Origin: Sediminibacterium sp.
Lineage (GTDB): Bacteria; Bacteroidota; Bacteroidia; Chitinophagales; Chitinophagaceae
Reading direction: 5' to 3'
Assembly: GCA_017987615.1 (NCBI GenBank)
Contig: JAGNTI010000004.1
Span: 1 to 24,310 of the forward strand
Length of the DNA stretch: 24,310 bases
A program made the position numbers and the translations under genes. A model generated the notes under the pieces. It saw nothing but the letters and a program-made list of their open reading frames with translations, was not told where the DNA came from and did no database searches. This document shows positions 13,749-23,330 of the stretch, in pieces. How positions within the stretch are numbered: the first letter of the stretch is position 1; each line of letters begins with the position of its first letter.

Positions 13749-14786
13749 TTATTTAACTACCGCTGCTACCACTGTTGTGTCTGCAGGTGCAGCACTTGGA
13801 TCCTTTTCAGGGAATGCACTATAGTAGTAAGGCTTTTGTTTAGCCATGATTGCATCAAATTCTTCTTGATCAACCACTTCAATAACACCTTTCATTGAGT
13901 AGTGACCGTTACCACACATTTGATCACAAGAAATTTCATACACAAAGTTTGGATTGCCTGTAAGCTCCTTCATTTCTTTAGTGGTGTATTTTGGTGTGAA
14001 CCACATAGTAGTAGGAATACCAGGTACCGCATCCATTTTTAATCTGAAATGAGATAAACCTACGTCATGAATCACATCACGTGATCCTAATATAAGCTTA
14101 ACCGGCTTACCTTTAATCAGGTAAACAGTTTGTTCCATTACGATATCATCTTGCGCTAATTCATCATCCCATAACAAACCTAATGTGTTACTAGCATTGT
14201 CAATATTTTTGTAATACTTTTTACCAAAAGAACCATCCTTTCCTGGGTAACGGTAAATCCAACCAAATTGCTTACCGGTAACTTCCACTACCATTGCATT
14301 TTTTGGAGGCTCGCCCGTAAATAAGAACCAGTTACGAAGACCAATTACTACAAGAACTGTTAAAGCAATTGCAGGAATTACAGTCCAGATTAATTCTAGC
14401 TTAGTGCTGTGCGCAAAGAATACTACTTTACGGTTTGTATCTTCTTGGTACTTGTATGCGAAAACAAATAAGATAACTTGTGTTGCAATAAACACGATGC
14501 CTGTAACGGCAAGTGTTACCCACAACATACTATCCACTCTTGCGCCTTCTACACTCGCTGCATCTTGTACTAGTAATGTTTTGTCATACAACAATTCGTT
14601 GCAATACCAAACACCCACTAAACCTAACACCAAGAAAACAACCATCAATAAACCATTGATTTTGTTGTTTTGCTTGCGACTTACTTCTTCGCCTTTTAAT
14701 ACAGATACATATTCGCTCGCTTTTGCAATCTGAAAAATGACTACAAAAATGAGAACTACTACGGCTATGGTTAAAAACATTGTCAT
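13749..14786 (-). CDS. ctaC: Cytochrome c oxidase subunit II (CuA subunit)
   Basis: A 345-residue subunit that accepts electrons from cytochrome c or from ACIII at its binuclear CuA centre. All CuA ligands are visible in the periplasmic cupredoxin domain: H240 (SRDVIHDVGLSHF), then CDQMCGNGHYSM with C287, C291, H295 and M298. Position 289 is Gln where many enzymes have Glu. The aromatic electron-entry region is KQFGWIYRYPGKDG (172-185). Four hydrophobic segments (3-20, 45-61, 88-110, 132-150) exceed the usual two, and an Ala-rich tail ends the protein. There is no fused cytochrome c domain, which agrees with ACIII donating through its own hemes. A 46-base gap separates it from actF. Confidence 0.95.
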   Translation of the reverse strand: MTMFLTIAVVVLIFVVIFQIAKASEYVSVLKGEEVSRKQNNKINGLLMVVFLVLGLVGVWYCNELLYDKTLLVQDAASVEGARVDSMLWVTLAVTGIVFIATQVILFVFAYKYQEDTNRKVVFFAHSTKLELIWTVIPAIALTVLVVIGLRNWFLFTGEPPKNAMVVEVTGKQFGWIYRYPGKDGSFGKKYYKNIDNASNTLGLLWDDELAQDDIVMEQTVYLIKGKPVKLILGSRDVIHDVGLSHFRLKMDAVPGIPTTMWFTPKYTTKEMKELTGNPNFVYEISCDQMCGNGHYSMKGVIEVVDQEEFDAIMAKQKPYYYSAFPEKDPSAAPADTTVVAAVVK

Positions 14787-14832
14787 AATGCTATCAATAT
14801 TTTATTGATTCTAATATTAATCGTCTAAATAA

Positions 14833-16062
14833 TTATACTTGGTGTATGATACTTTCCTTTAAGAATGGGTGACTCTTTGGAATCAGCGGCTTGCTTGCTA
14901 ACGCACGGCTCACAAAGAAAATCATAAGACCCACAAATAAACTTAAAATACCAAAGTCTAACCAACCAAGTGTTACGTGCTCTTTAGATAAAGAACCCAT
15001 TACCATTTGGTAAAAATCTATCCAGTGACCAAATAAAATTAATACGGCCATAAAAGCAACTAGGGTATAGTTTCTTTTTGCTGAACGCTTCATTAATATG
15101 ATTAATGGGCAAAGGAAATTGATAATAAGATTTAAGAAGAAAATGCCTTTGTATGGACCTTGCACTCTGTGCTTAAAGTAAACAGTTTCTTCAGGAATAT
15201 TTGCATACCAAATAAGCATGTACTGAGAGAACCATAAATACGTCCAGAATACAGAAAAGGCAAACATAAACTTACCAATATCGTGTAAGTGCTCTTGAGT
15301 AGTTAACTCTAAATAACCTTTGTTTTTTAGATAAATTACCCAAAGTGCAATAAGACTCATACCAGACACAAATGAACTTGCAAATGTGTACCAGCTATAC
15401 ATAGTAGAGTACCAATGTGGATCAATACTCATCATCCATAACCAAGGAATTGTAGAACCTACTGTTAAACCAAACCACACTAAAAAGGTAGCAGCACGTA
15501 CCGTATTCTTATAAATAAAAGTTGCACCTTCTTCTGCAGTCATTGGCTCACCATCCGCTTGCTCATTAAGCTTGCGAATGCGCCATCCAAACAAACTCCA
15601 CAAACCAATAGTAAGGGTAGTCCATATAACAAAGAATACAGGATTTAAAAATCCAGCTTTTCCTTTTAAGATAGGATCGTTAGCAACAGCTTCCGTATCT
15701 AACCAATGGTAGATATGGTGCTTGTGGCCAAAAATTACATACATTAAAACAGCAAAAGTAATAGCACCAAAAATTGGCACCATAGTAGAGATTGCCTCAG
15801 GAACCCTGCGGAATGATTGTTGGAAACCTCCCATTGCCATTGTTGTTACGCCAATGAAAAACATTGCAGCGTTACACACCAAAGTCCAGAAAATACTGTT
15901 GTACATAAGTGTTCCCCAAAACTGAGTTTGCTCATGTTCATCTGCACTAAAACCTTTGGTCACTAAACCTGTTACCAAAGCAACAAGACCAACAGCAATT
16001 AATGCTAGTGACCATGTTTTCATCTTTGCAGGTACCTCAAATTGCATTTTGATAGAAGCCAT
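14833..16062 (-). CDS. actF: Alternative Complex III subunit ActF
   Basis: A 409-residue multi-helix membrane protein of the quinol:cytochrome c oxidoreductase (ACIII). About ten hydrophobic segments can be counted, beginning with WSLALIAVGLVALVTGLV. Family-typical stretches are FRRVPEAISTMVPIFGAITF (about 85-104), TIPWLWMMSIDPHWYSTMYSWY (about 204-225) and FAFSVFWTYLWFSQYMLIWYAN (about 268-289). ActF is related to ActC but lacks its clear quinol site and is thought to take part in proton handling. It is the sixth gene of the canonical act order, 21 bases after actE. Confidence 0.93.
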   Translation of the reverse strand: MASIKMQFEVPAKMKTWSLALIAVGLVALVTGLVTKGFSADEHEQTQFWGTLMYNSIFWTLVCNAAMFFIGVTTMAMGGFQQSFRRVPEAISTMVPIFGAITFAVLMYVIFGHKHHIYHWLDTEAVANDPILKGKAGFLNPVFFVIWTTLTIGLWSLFGWRIRKLNEQADGEPMTAEEGATFIYKNTVRAATFLVWFGLTVGSTIPWLWMMSIDPHWYSTMYSWYTFASSFVSGMSLIALWVIYLKNKGYLELTTQEHLHDIGKFMFAFSVFWTYLWFSQYMLIWYANIPEETVYFKHRVQGPYKGIFFLNLIINFLCPLIILMKRSAKRNYTLVAFMAVLILFGHWIDFYQMVMGSLSKEHVTLGWLDFGILSLFVGLMIFFVSRALASKPLIPKSHPFLKESIIHQV

Positions 16063-16083
16063 CTTTACTCTTTTAAAAAATTT

Positions 16084-16683
16084 TTATTTAGCAGCTTTTG
16101 CAGCCAATTGCTTGTTTTTTACATACTTGATAACCATCCAACGTTGCTTACGATTTAATTGAGCAGCATACGCACCCATTAAGTTTTTACCGTAGGTAAC
16201 TGAATAAAACATTTGTCCTTCTGGCATTACAGATACAATTGGATCTGCTACTAAATTTTTTGGTGCAGAAGGATAAGGACCATCACCATTTTTCCATAAT
16301 GGACCGTTACCATCTAACTTAGATCCATGACAGATACCACAGTTAATCAGGTATAAACGCTCCGCTTCATCATTATCTGTTTTAGATAAAGAATCGATTG
16401 GATTTTTTACAGCACGAGACGCGTAATAATTGGTAGTATCACCTGCCGCATCTTTTTCGATATGAAAAGGCATTTCAGCTCCACGCGCTAATGTTCCTGC
16501 TACAGGCATGGCGGTGTAGTTGATCCCTTTTTCAGTTAGGTTACTATGGTCTGCGTAACTTTCATAGGCACGGCTATACGCCATATCTGGCATATAGATA
16601 GAACCTGGTTCACGCTTAACACCATTACAGCTGCTAATGATAGCAGTGATGGCAAGAACGAGTATGATAGATAATTTCTTCAT
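16084..16683 (-). CDS. actE: Alternative Complex III subunit ActE, monoheme cytochrome c lipoprotein
   Basis: A 199-residue lipoprotein carrying a single covalently bound heme, thought to hand electrons from ACIII to the oxidase. The start at 16683 (MKKLSII) gives a clean signal peptide with lipobox ISSC near residue 20. An in-frame start further upstream would overlap actD by 80 bases and bury the signal. The heme site is CGICH in LINCGICHGSKLDGNGP, and the likely axial Met lies in the MPEGQMFYSVTYGKNLMGAY region. The N-terminal PGSIYMPDMAYSRAYESY stretch is conserved in ActE proteins. Confidence 0.92.
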   Translation of the reverse strand: MKKLSIILVLAITAIISSCNGVKREPGSIYMPDMAYSRAYESYADHSNLTEKGINYTAMPVAGTLARGAEMPFHIEKDAAGDTTNYYASRAVKNPIDSLSKTDNDEAERLYLINCGICHGSKLDGNGPLWKNGDGPYPSAPKNLVADPIVSVMPEGQMFYSVTYGKNLMGAYAAQLNRKQRWMVIKYVKNKQLAAKAAK

Positions 16684-16702
16684 CGGATTTCTATTCAATA
16701 AT

Positions 16703-17293
16703 TTATGCTGCAACAATTTCTTTATTTTGAAAAGGAACATCTTCGTTGTCGTAACGACCAAACCACCATCCTTCTTCGGCAACTTGAACGCTTAATTCGA
16801 TAGCGCCGTTGCTTTGTAAAAATGCTTGTAAGTCGTCGGTGTTGGTAGTATCCGTACACTCAATGGCCATAACAAATAAATCGTCGGTAGCACGTGCGTG
16901 GAAATGATGCTTTTTAACACCTGGTGCTAATTGACATAAGTAGCAAAAGGTTAATACCATTCCTACCGCTGCAAAAAGTACAGTTAACTCAAACATGATT
17001 GGAATCCATGCTGGTAAAGCAAAGTGTGGCTTACCACCAATGTTTAGAGGCCAATCTTTTGTAAAGATCCAGCTAATAGTACTAAGGGCAGTTGTAGTAC
17101 CTGTAATACCATAAATAAATCCTGCTGTGTGAAGACTTGTTTCTCTTAAGCCCATTGCATGATCTAGACCATGTACCGCAAATGGTGTGTACACGTCATG
17201 AATTTTATATCCTGCAGCACGCACTTTTTTAACTGCTGGAAAAAGCACCGCTTCATCCTCAAAACAGCCTACTACAAATTTCTTTTTTGCCAT
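16703..17293 (-). CDS. actD: Alternative Complex III subunit ActD (DUF3341)
   Basis: A 196-residue membrane subunit of ACIII. The N-terminus holds the DUF3341 cytoplasmic domain (FVVGCFEDEAVLFPAVKKVR, about 6-25, then YTPFAVHGLDHAMGL), followed by two transmembrane helices (about 57-78 and 97-121) and a second soluble part with DDLFVMAIE. In known structures it anchors ActA/B to the membrane part. Spacing to actE is 19 bases and to actC 34. Confidence 0.93.
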   Translation of the reverse strand: MAKKKFVVGCFEDEAVLFPAVKKVRAAGYKIHDVYTPFAVHGLDHAMGLRETSLHTAGFIYGITGTTTALSTISWIFTKDWPLNIGGKPHFALPAWIPIMFELTVLFAAVGMVLTFCYLCQLAPGVKKHHFHARATDDLFVMAIECTDTTNTDDLQAFLQSNGAIELSVQVAEEGWWFGRYDNEDVPFQNKEIVAA

Positions 17294-17327
17294 GTGTTCT
17301 ATTTTATCGTTTGTTCAACGTAAATGA

Positions 17328-18773
17328 TTAGTGATGATGGGTTTGGTCTTTAACAAATGCCTCTAATGGTTGCGCTTCAATCGCACTCATTTGATCTTTG
17401 TAACCATCGCCAGTTGTTTTTAATACATATTTAATTTCTGCAATTGCAATTACTGGGAAGTATTTAGCAAATAAGAAGAAACATGTAAAGAACAATCCGA
17501 AGGTTCCTGCATAGAAGCCCATTTCCCAAATAGTAGGGCTGTAATATACAGACCAGCTAGACGGTAAATAATCTCTATATAAAGACGTTACGATAATTAC
17601 GAAACGCTCAAACCACATACCAATGTTAACGATGATACTCATGAAGAATGTTACAAAAACATTTCTTCTCATTTTGCGAGACCAGAAAATTTGAGGGCTT
17701 AATACGTTACAAGCCATCATACCCCAGTAGCTCCAACCATAAGGGCTAAATAAATAAGCACGAGAATACCAGAAAGTATAGCCTTCATATTTATTTTGAG
17801 AGTACCAACCCATAAATAACTCTGTTAAGTAAGCGATACCTACAATTGAACCTGTAAGTACAATTACTTTATTCATTGCTTCGATGTGACCTAGTGTTAC
17901 ATAATCTTCCATTGCAAATACTTTACGTACAATGATCATAAGGGTTTGCACCATCGCAAAACCAGAGAAGATTGCACCCGCAACGAAGTACGGAGGGAAG
18001 ATAGTAGTATGCCAACCAGGAATTACTGAAGTAGCGAAGTCAAAAGATACAATTGTGTGTACCGATAATACAAGTGGTGTAGATAAACCTGCAAGTACTA
18101 AAGATAAACTTTCATGACGCTGCCAGTGCTTGGTAGAACCTGTCCAACCAAATGAAGCAAGTCCATATAAACGCTTACGTAATTTTGTGAAAGCTCTATC
18201 ACGAACAGTTGCAAAATCCGGAATTAAACCAGAATACCAGAATAATAATGATACGGTGAAATAAGTAGAGATTGCAAATACGTCCCATAAAAGTGGTGAG
18301 TTAAAATTCACCCATAATGGACCACGTGTGTTAGGGTAAGGAAGTACAAAGAATGCCATCCAAACACGACCCATGTGGAAGATAGGGAACTGACCCGCAC
18401 ACATTACAGCGAAAATAGTCATCGCTTCTGCAGCACGGTTTACACCTGTTCTCCATCCTTGACGGAATAAAAGTAAGATTGCTGAGATAAGGGTACCAGC
18501 GTGACCAATACCTACCCACCATACGAAGTTGGTGATATCCCATCCCCAACCCACTGTTTTGTTCAAGTTCCACTCTCCAATACCATAAGTAACCTCACGG
18601 TACACACTGTATACACCAAATAATAAAAGTGCAACAGCAATGAAGAATCCGATGTACCATAACCTTGTTGGTTTGGCTTCGATAGGGCGAACAATGTCTT
18701 CGGTTACTTGGCGGTAATTTTTATTACCACTAACCAATGGTTCCCTAAGTTGTGATTCGTACTTTAAATGCAT
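17328..18773 (-). CDS. actC: Alternative Complex III subunit ActC (NrfD/PsrC-type quinol-binding membrane subunit)
   Basis: A 481-residue integral membrane protein of the NrfD/PsrC superfamily with about ten helices, the subunit that binds and oxidises menaquinol. Typical motifs are WNLNKTVGWGWDITNFVWWVGIGHAGTLISA (about 73-103), AEAMTIFAVMCAGQFPIFHMGR (about 115-136) and SVHTIVSFDFATSVIPGWHTTIFPPYFVAGAIFSG (about 242-276), the last holding conserved His and Asp near the quinol site. It lies between actB (24 bases upstream) and actD, the canonical place. Confidence 0.95.
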   Translation of the reverse strand: MHLKYESQLREPLVSGNKNYRQVTEDIVRPIEAKPTRLWYIGFFIAVALLLFGVYSVYREVTYGIGEWNLNKTVGWGWDITNFVWWVGIGHAGTLISAILLLFRQGWRTGVNRAAEAMTIFAVMCAGQFPIFHMGRVWMAFFVLPYPNTRGPLWVNFNSPLLWDVFAISTYFTVSLLFWYSGLIPDFATVRDRAFTKLRKRLYGLASFGWTGSTKHWQRHESLSLVLAGLSTPLVLSVHTIVSFDFATSVIPGWHTTIFPPYFVAGAIFSGFAMVQTLMIIVRKVFAMEDYVTLGHIEAMNKVIVLTGSIVGIAYLTELFMGWYSQNKYEGYTFWYSRAYLFSPYGWSYWGMMACNVLSPQIFWSRKMRRNVFVTFFMSIIVNIGMWFERFVIIVTSLYRDYLPSSWSVYYSPTIWEMGFYAGTFGLFFTCFFLFAKYFPVIAIAEIKYVLKTTGDGYKDQMSAIEAQPLEAFVKDQTHHH

Positions 18774-18797
18774 CTTATTCTATTTCAATTATTTTAA

Positions 18798-21700
18798 TTA
18801 TGCTTTTTTCTCTTCGTGTTTTGCTTCTGCGTGTTTAGCACCTTCATGTTTTTCGTCGGTGTTACGCACTTTAGCTAAGTATGTAACGCCAGGTAAAACG
18901 TGTAACTGCTCTAGTACATAGAAGCTACGATTAGGATTGTCTAAACGAACTTTAGTAATTGCAGAGTGCTTGCTATTAGCATTACCAAACGTAATTGCTT
19001 CTGTAGGACAAGCTTGTTGACAAGCAACTTTTACATCTGTATCTTCTAAAGGACGAGAATCTTTTTTCGCTTTTAATTTTCCTTCTTGTAAACGTTGTAC
19101 GCAGAAAGAACATTTTTCAATCACACCACGAGAACGAACAGTAACATCTGGGTTTAACACCATACGCGTAAGATCGTCACTCATATTTAATACCACATCA
19201 TTTACGTGACCTGTTTGGTTATCACCAAAGCTATCCGCACCTGTGTAATCTGCCCAGTTAAAACGACGTACTTTATAAGGACAGTTATTTGCGCAATAAC
19301 GTGTACCAATACATCTGTTATAGGTCATTTGGTTTAAGCCTTCAGAGCTATGGTTGGTAGCAGCTACTGGACAAACGTTTTCACAAGGAGCGTTATCACA
19401 ATGCTGACACATAAGTGGTTGGAAAACTACATTTGGATTGTCCATATCACCGCTGTAATAACGGTCAATACGTAACCAATGCATTTCATGACCACGTAGT
19501 ACTTCTGGTTTACCAACAACTGAAACGTTGTTTTCTGCATTACATGCAACCACACAAGCACCACAACCAGTACAAGCATTTAAATCAACGCTCATTCCCC
19601 ATTTGATTCCTGGTCTATCGTATACTGGATATAAAGTTCCAGCACCTTCAAACTTTTGAAGTACTTCTTCGTTGCTTAATTTTTCACCACCAGAAATTTG
19701 ACCTTTTAATTCATGTGCACGCTCTTCACGAATTTCTGTAGGATGGTGTTTGTACGCAGCAAGTGTTAACTCTTTCATTACTTCGGTACGGTTACCTTGC
19801 TCGGTATCGTAACGGCTATGTGTTTGAGTTAATGCTACTGGATATTTTTCGCCAGTTGCAACCACTTCAACACTTGTGTTTACGTATGAAATGTTATTAC
19901 CTTGTAAAGAAGCTAAACCAAACGCATTTTTACCTACGCCGTTTGCTGCTTTACCAATATTTTCTGAACGGCCATAACCTACAGCAATACCAATGGTTTC
20001 AGGGTGTGTACCCGGAATAATTAATACTGGAAGTTCGATCGTCTTACCACCTACTGTAACTTTTACAACTGGCTTTGGAGGATTTACTTCGTAAGCATCT
20101 GCTTGACCGCCGTTATTTAAATCAATTTTTAATAATGTTCTTGCAAGTGCAGGAGAAACGATAACATAGTTATCCCAAGTTGCACGTGTTACTGGATCCG
20201 GTAATTCTTGTAACCATGGGTTAGAAGCGCCTTGTCCAGCACCGATACCAACTTTTTCATACAATACGAGTTCTAATGCACCACCTTTTTTAGCTGAAGT
20301 TGCTGCAGTAACTGCATTTGCAACCGCTGCGCTAGAAAAACTTCCCGCACTAAAAGCAGCAGGTGTTGTAGCTAGTACACCATCTTGTAATGCTTTATCC
20401 CAACCTGTAACACCACCTAATTTAGCAGACCAACTAGTTTTTAAGAACGCTAAATAATCTGAAGCGTTACCACTCCATTTTAGTAAGCTGTCTTGCCACT
20501 GACGTGTTTTAAATAAAGGATATATGGTAGGTTGAATAAATGAAATATTTCCAGAAACCGGTTCTGCATCACCCCAGCTTTCTAGGTAGTGATGATCTGG
20601 TAAAACAAACTTACAAAGCACTGCTGTTTCGTCTGCTTTTGTTGCAAATGATACAGTGGTTTTAACTTTTGCAAGACCTGCTGTAAAACCAGCAGCATCA
20701 TGCCAAGAGTAAGCAGGGTTTGCACCCACTAAAATTAAAGTACCAACGCTACCTGCGTTCATGTCTTTAACGAGTTGAACAAAGTTTGCATCAACACCAG
20801 CGCGGGTATTGTTACGAGCAGACCAGTTAATGGTTGAACCACCAGCACCTACCGCATTGTTGATTGCATTTACAATGATTTGAACATTCACATCATTGCT
20901 ACCTGCAACTACAAGCGCAGCGCCTTTGTTTTCTAATAAAGTTTTTGCAGCATTTTGGATACCTGCTTTTAAAGTAGCATCCGAAATACCTGTAACACCA
21001 CCACCATTAACAGCACTTAATAAAGCAGCTGCAATAGCACCTGTTTCAGATGGACGGTGTAAATATTTTTCATCCGCATTTGAACCCGTAAGACTCGCTA
21101 CACTTTCGAAGTGTATGTGCTTACTCATGCTAGGATTTTTTTCGTTGATTTTTTTACCAGTTGCATATTGCTTAGAAAAAGCAACAGGACTTAACCAAGT
21201 ACCTAAGAAATCGGCACCTAAGCTAACAATCGCTTTTGCATTTTCGAAATGGTAATCAGGAATAGCAGCTACACCATTTGTTGCAGCATTTGCTTCAATT
21301 AAAGCACTGTAAGAAACAGCGTCATAAGTAACGTGTTTGCTACCAGGATATTTTGCTAAAAATTGAGCAATCACTTCTTTACTTGTTGGAGAAGTAATGG
21401 TGCTTGATACCACTACAACATTACCACCAATAGAAGCAGCAACTGCTTTATCAGCCGCTTCAAAAGTTACTTCTTTACCATCAATGGTAGGGAAACGTAA
21501 ACGTGCAGTATCATATAAATCTAATACTGACGCTTGCACACGTGCAGAAGTACCACCTTTAGTTACAGGGCATAAATCGTTACCCTCAATTTTAATTGGA
21601 CGACCATCACGCACTTTAGCTACAACGCTTACTGCATCACCATCCTGTACATAGGTTGTTGCATAATAATTTGCAATACCTGGTACAATATCTTCTGGTT

Positions 21701-21941
21701 TGTTTGCAAACGGAATGGCTTTTTTAATAGGCATTTCACAGCTTGCTGCAACAGCTGCTGCTGCAGTGCTAAAACCTACATATTTTAAAAAGTCTCTGCG
21801 GGGTGCAGCAGTTTCGAGAAATCCTTTGCTTTCGTCTTCAACAAAAGGAAGTTCTTCTTTGAACTCATCTTTTACATCTTGATTGTAAGCAGTAGACTGA
21901 TTTTTTTCTCCAAAACTTTGCCAGTACTTTTTTTGCTCCAT
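18798..21941 (-). CDS. actB: Alternative Complex III subunit ActB (molybdopterin-type domain without Mo plus ferredoxin-type iron-sulfur domain)
   Basis: A 1047-residue periplasm-facing subunit. The start at 21941 (MEQKKYWQSF) fits ActB N-termini; an upstream in-frame start would overlap the actA-actB gap and actA end. A twin-arginine motif RRDFLKYVGF (48-57), a short hydrophobic run and a lipobox-like AASC (C68) indicate TAT export and a lipid anchor. Residues about 80-740 resemble a molybdopterin oxidoreductase that in this family has lost the cofactor. From about residue 780 a ferredoxin-type part carries CTGCGACVVAC, CQHCDNAPCENVC, CIGTRYCANNC, CSFC and CQQAC: 15 cysteines, exactly enough for three 4Fe-4S and one 3Fe-4S cluster, as known for ACIII. 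The tail is Lys/His/Glu-rich. Confidence 0.95.
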   Translation of the reverse strand: MEQKKYWQSFGEKNQSTAYNQDVKDEFKEELPFVEDESKGFLETAAPRRDFLKYVGFSTAAAAVAASCEMPIKKAIPFANKPEDIVPGIANYYATTYVQDGDAVSVVAKVRDGRPIKIEGNDLCPVTKGGTSARVQASVLDLYDTARLRFPTIDGKEVTFEAADKAVAASIGGNVVVVSSTITSPTSKEVIAQFLAKYPGSKHVTYDAVSYSALIEANAATNGVAAIPDYHFENAKAIVSLGADFLGTWLSPVAFSKQYATGKKINEKNPSMSKHIHFESVASLTGSNADEKYLHRPSETGAIAAALLSAVNGGGVTGISDATLKAGIQNAAKTLLENKGAALVVAGSNDVNVQIIVNAINNAVGAGGSTINWSARNNTRAGVDANFVQLVKDMNAGSVGTLILVGANPAYSWHDAAGFTAGLAKVKTTVSFATKADETAVLCKFVLPDHHYLESWGDAEPVSGNISFIQPTIYPLFKTRQWQDSLLKWSGNASDYLAFLKTSWSAKLGGVTGWDKALQDGVLATTPAAFSAGSFSSAAVANAVTAATSAKKGGALELVLYEKVGIGAGQGASNPWLQELPDPVTRATWDNYVIVSPALARTLLKIDLNNGGQADAYEVNPPKPVVKVTVGGKTIELPVLIIPGTHPETIGIAVGYGRSENIGKAANGVGKNAFGLASLQGNNISYVNTSVEVVATGEKYPVALTQTHSRYDTEQGNRTEVMKELTLAAYKHHPTEIREERAHELKGQISGGEKLSNEEVLQKFEGAGTLYPVYDRPGIKWGMSVDLNACTGCGACVVACNAENNVSVVGKPEVLRGHEMHWLRIDRYYSGDMDNPNVVFQPLMCQHCDNAPCENVCPVAATNHSSEGLNQMTYNRCIGTRYCANNCPYKVRRFNWADYTGADSFGDNQTGHVNDVVLNMSDDLTRMVLNPDVTVRSRGVIEKCSFCVQRLQEGKLKAKKDSRPLEDTDVKVACQQACPTEAITFGNANSKHSAITKVRLDNPNRSFYVLEQLHVLPGVTYLAKVRNTDEKHEGAKHAEAKHEEKKA

Positions 21942-21972
21942 GATATATTTATTATCGGGTATAATGTTGTTA

Positions 21973-23241
21973 TTAATAGTGACACTTTTGACACTCAGTA
22001 CCACCAATGCTTTCTACAGTAACACCTTTGGTGCTATCCATTTTTCCAGATTTTAAATCTTGGTGGTATTTTTCGTAGATGCTGTAGAAACCGTTGTCTT
22101 TAAACTGAACCTTTGTTTCGCGGTGACAATTAATACACCAGCCCATGCTAAGGTCGTTTTGTTGTTTTACTTCACCCATTTTTTGGATTTCGCCATGACA
22201 TGTTTGACAAGCCACTTGACCTGCTTTTACGTGCTGAGCGTGGTTGAAATAAACGTGATCCGGTAAATTGTGGATACGTACCCACTCAATTGGTTTTGCT
22301 TTTGAAGCATCCCAAGGTTTACCTGGTTCAAAACCTGCGTATTTGTATAGTTTTTCAATTTCTTGTGTACCGTTTACTTCTTCACCATCTTCAGTAAAGA
22401 TTTTTTCTCCCTTGTACTCGTTAATAGCCATGTGACAGTTCATACAAACATTCACTGAAGGAATGGTTGCTTGCTTACCTTGGTAAACACCCGTATGACA
22501 ATATTGACAGTTAATTTGATTGATACCAGCGTGCACTTTGTGAGAGTAGTAAATTGGCTGAACCGGTTGGTAGTCCTGACTTCTACCAAGACCCATTGCA
22601 CTTTTTGAAACTAGGTAACCACCCACAATAAAAAATACAACAGCTAAGAAAGCGATGTATCTTTTGTTTCTCCAAAATGGAACGTCTACTTCTGGTGTTT
22701 GTCCATCACGTGTATCTGCTAATTTTTTTAAGTTGGCATTTACTTGTAATAAAATAAGCGCCACAACAGCTAAAATCAGCGATAAGATTCCAAACAATAG
22801 AGAGTTATCTTCTTCAACTGGCTCACCTGCAGCTGCAGCACCTGGAGCAGCAGCGCCTGGGGCAGGCACAGAAGATATATACTTTAGAATGGCATCAATT
22901 TCCTCATTTTTTAAATTCGGGAATTGATTCATTGCGGTTTTGTTATACTCGAGGTATAATTTATTCGCATACGCGTCACCTGTTTTTAAAAAGGCAGCAC
23001 TATTCCTGATCCAAGAATATAGCTTTTCTTTTGTTTCCCAACGGCCTTCAACCCCAGCAAGCGCAGGGCCTGTAGAGTTTTTATGCACCTGATGACAGGA
23101 AGCACAATTGGTATTAAACAAGGTTTTGCCGTCTTGAGCGGTAACGGTATTTGTAACTAATATGCCCAACAAGAAAACTGCACTAAAAAAGCAGTTCTTG
23201 ACGATGCGACTTGTGTTGCTTCTAAAAGATGTCATATACAC
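21973..23241 (-). CDS. actA: Alternative Complex III subunit ActA, multiheme cytochrome c with N-terminal monoheme domain
   Basis: A 422-residue protein, first gene of the respiratory operon. A signal peptide (to about residue 35, TVTAQ) precedes a class I cytochrome c domain with heme site C46-H50 (CASCH) and a likely axial Met at 104. A Pro/Ala/Gly linker (126-140) leads to two transmembrane helices (148-167, 195-211). The C-terminal part has five CxxCH sites at C245, C266, C345, C369 and C417, the pentaheme core expected of ActA. Together there are six hemes. In ACIII the ActA hemes take electrons from the ActB clusters and pass them outward. MYM at the start offers alternative initiation at 23235. 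Confidence 0.94.
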   Translation of the reverse strand: MYMTSFRSNTSRIVKNCFFSAVFLLGILVTNTVTAQDGKTLFNTNCASCHQVHKNSTGPALAGVEGRWETKEKLYSWIRNSAAFLKTGDAYANKLYLEYNKTAMNQFPNLKNEEIDAILKYISSVPAPGAAAPGAAAAGEPVEEDNSLLFGILSLILAVVALILLQVNANLKKLADTRDGQTPEVDVPFWRNKRYIAFLAVVFFIVGGYLVSKSAMGLGRSQDYQPVQPIYYSHKVHAGINQINCQYCHTGVYQGKQATIPSVNVCMNCHMAINEYKGEKIFTEDGEEVNGTQEIEKLYKYAGFEPGKPWDASKAKPIEWVRIHNLPDHVYFNHAQHVKAGQVACQTCHGEIQKMGEVKQQNDLSMGWCINCHRETKVQFKDNGFYSIYEKYHQDLKSGKMDSTKGVTVESIGGTECQKCHY

Positions 23242-23281
23242 AAACGAATTCTATAGGTGGAAAAATATCCTTAATTGCGCG

Positions 23282-23289
23282 CAAAAATA
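23282..23289 (-). promoter_or_regulatory. -7 element for the act/oxidase operon
   Basis: The minus strand reads TATTTTTG, a full TAnnTTTG match, 41 bases before the actA start codon, giving a leader of about 35 bases. The nearest TTG (complement of 23304-23306) is 14 bases further upstream, shorter than the standard spacing of about 19. Confidence 0.5.
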
Positions 23290-23330
23290 TGACAGGAAGC
23301 TGACAATAGCGAATACTATCTCACTTTTTT

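Noticed and set aside
16684..16782. Longer N-terminus for ActE starting at 16782
   Set aside because: It would overlap actD by 80 bases and hide the lipoprotein signal that begins at 16683.
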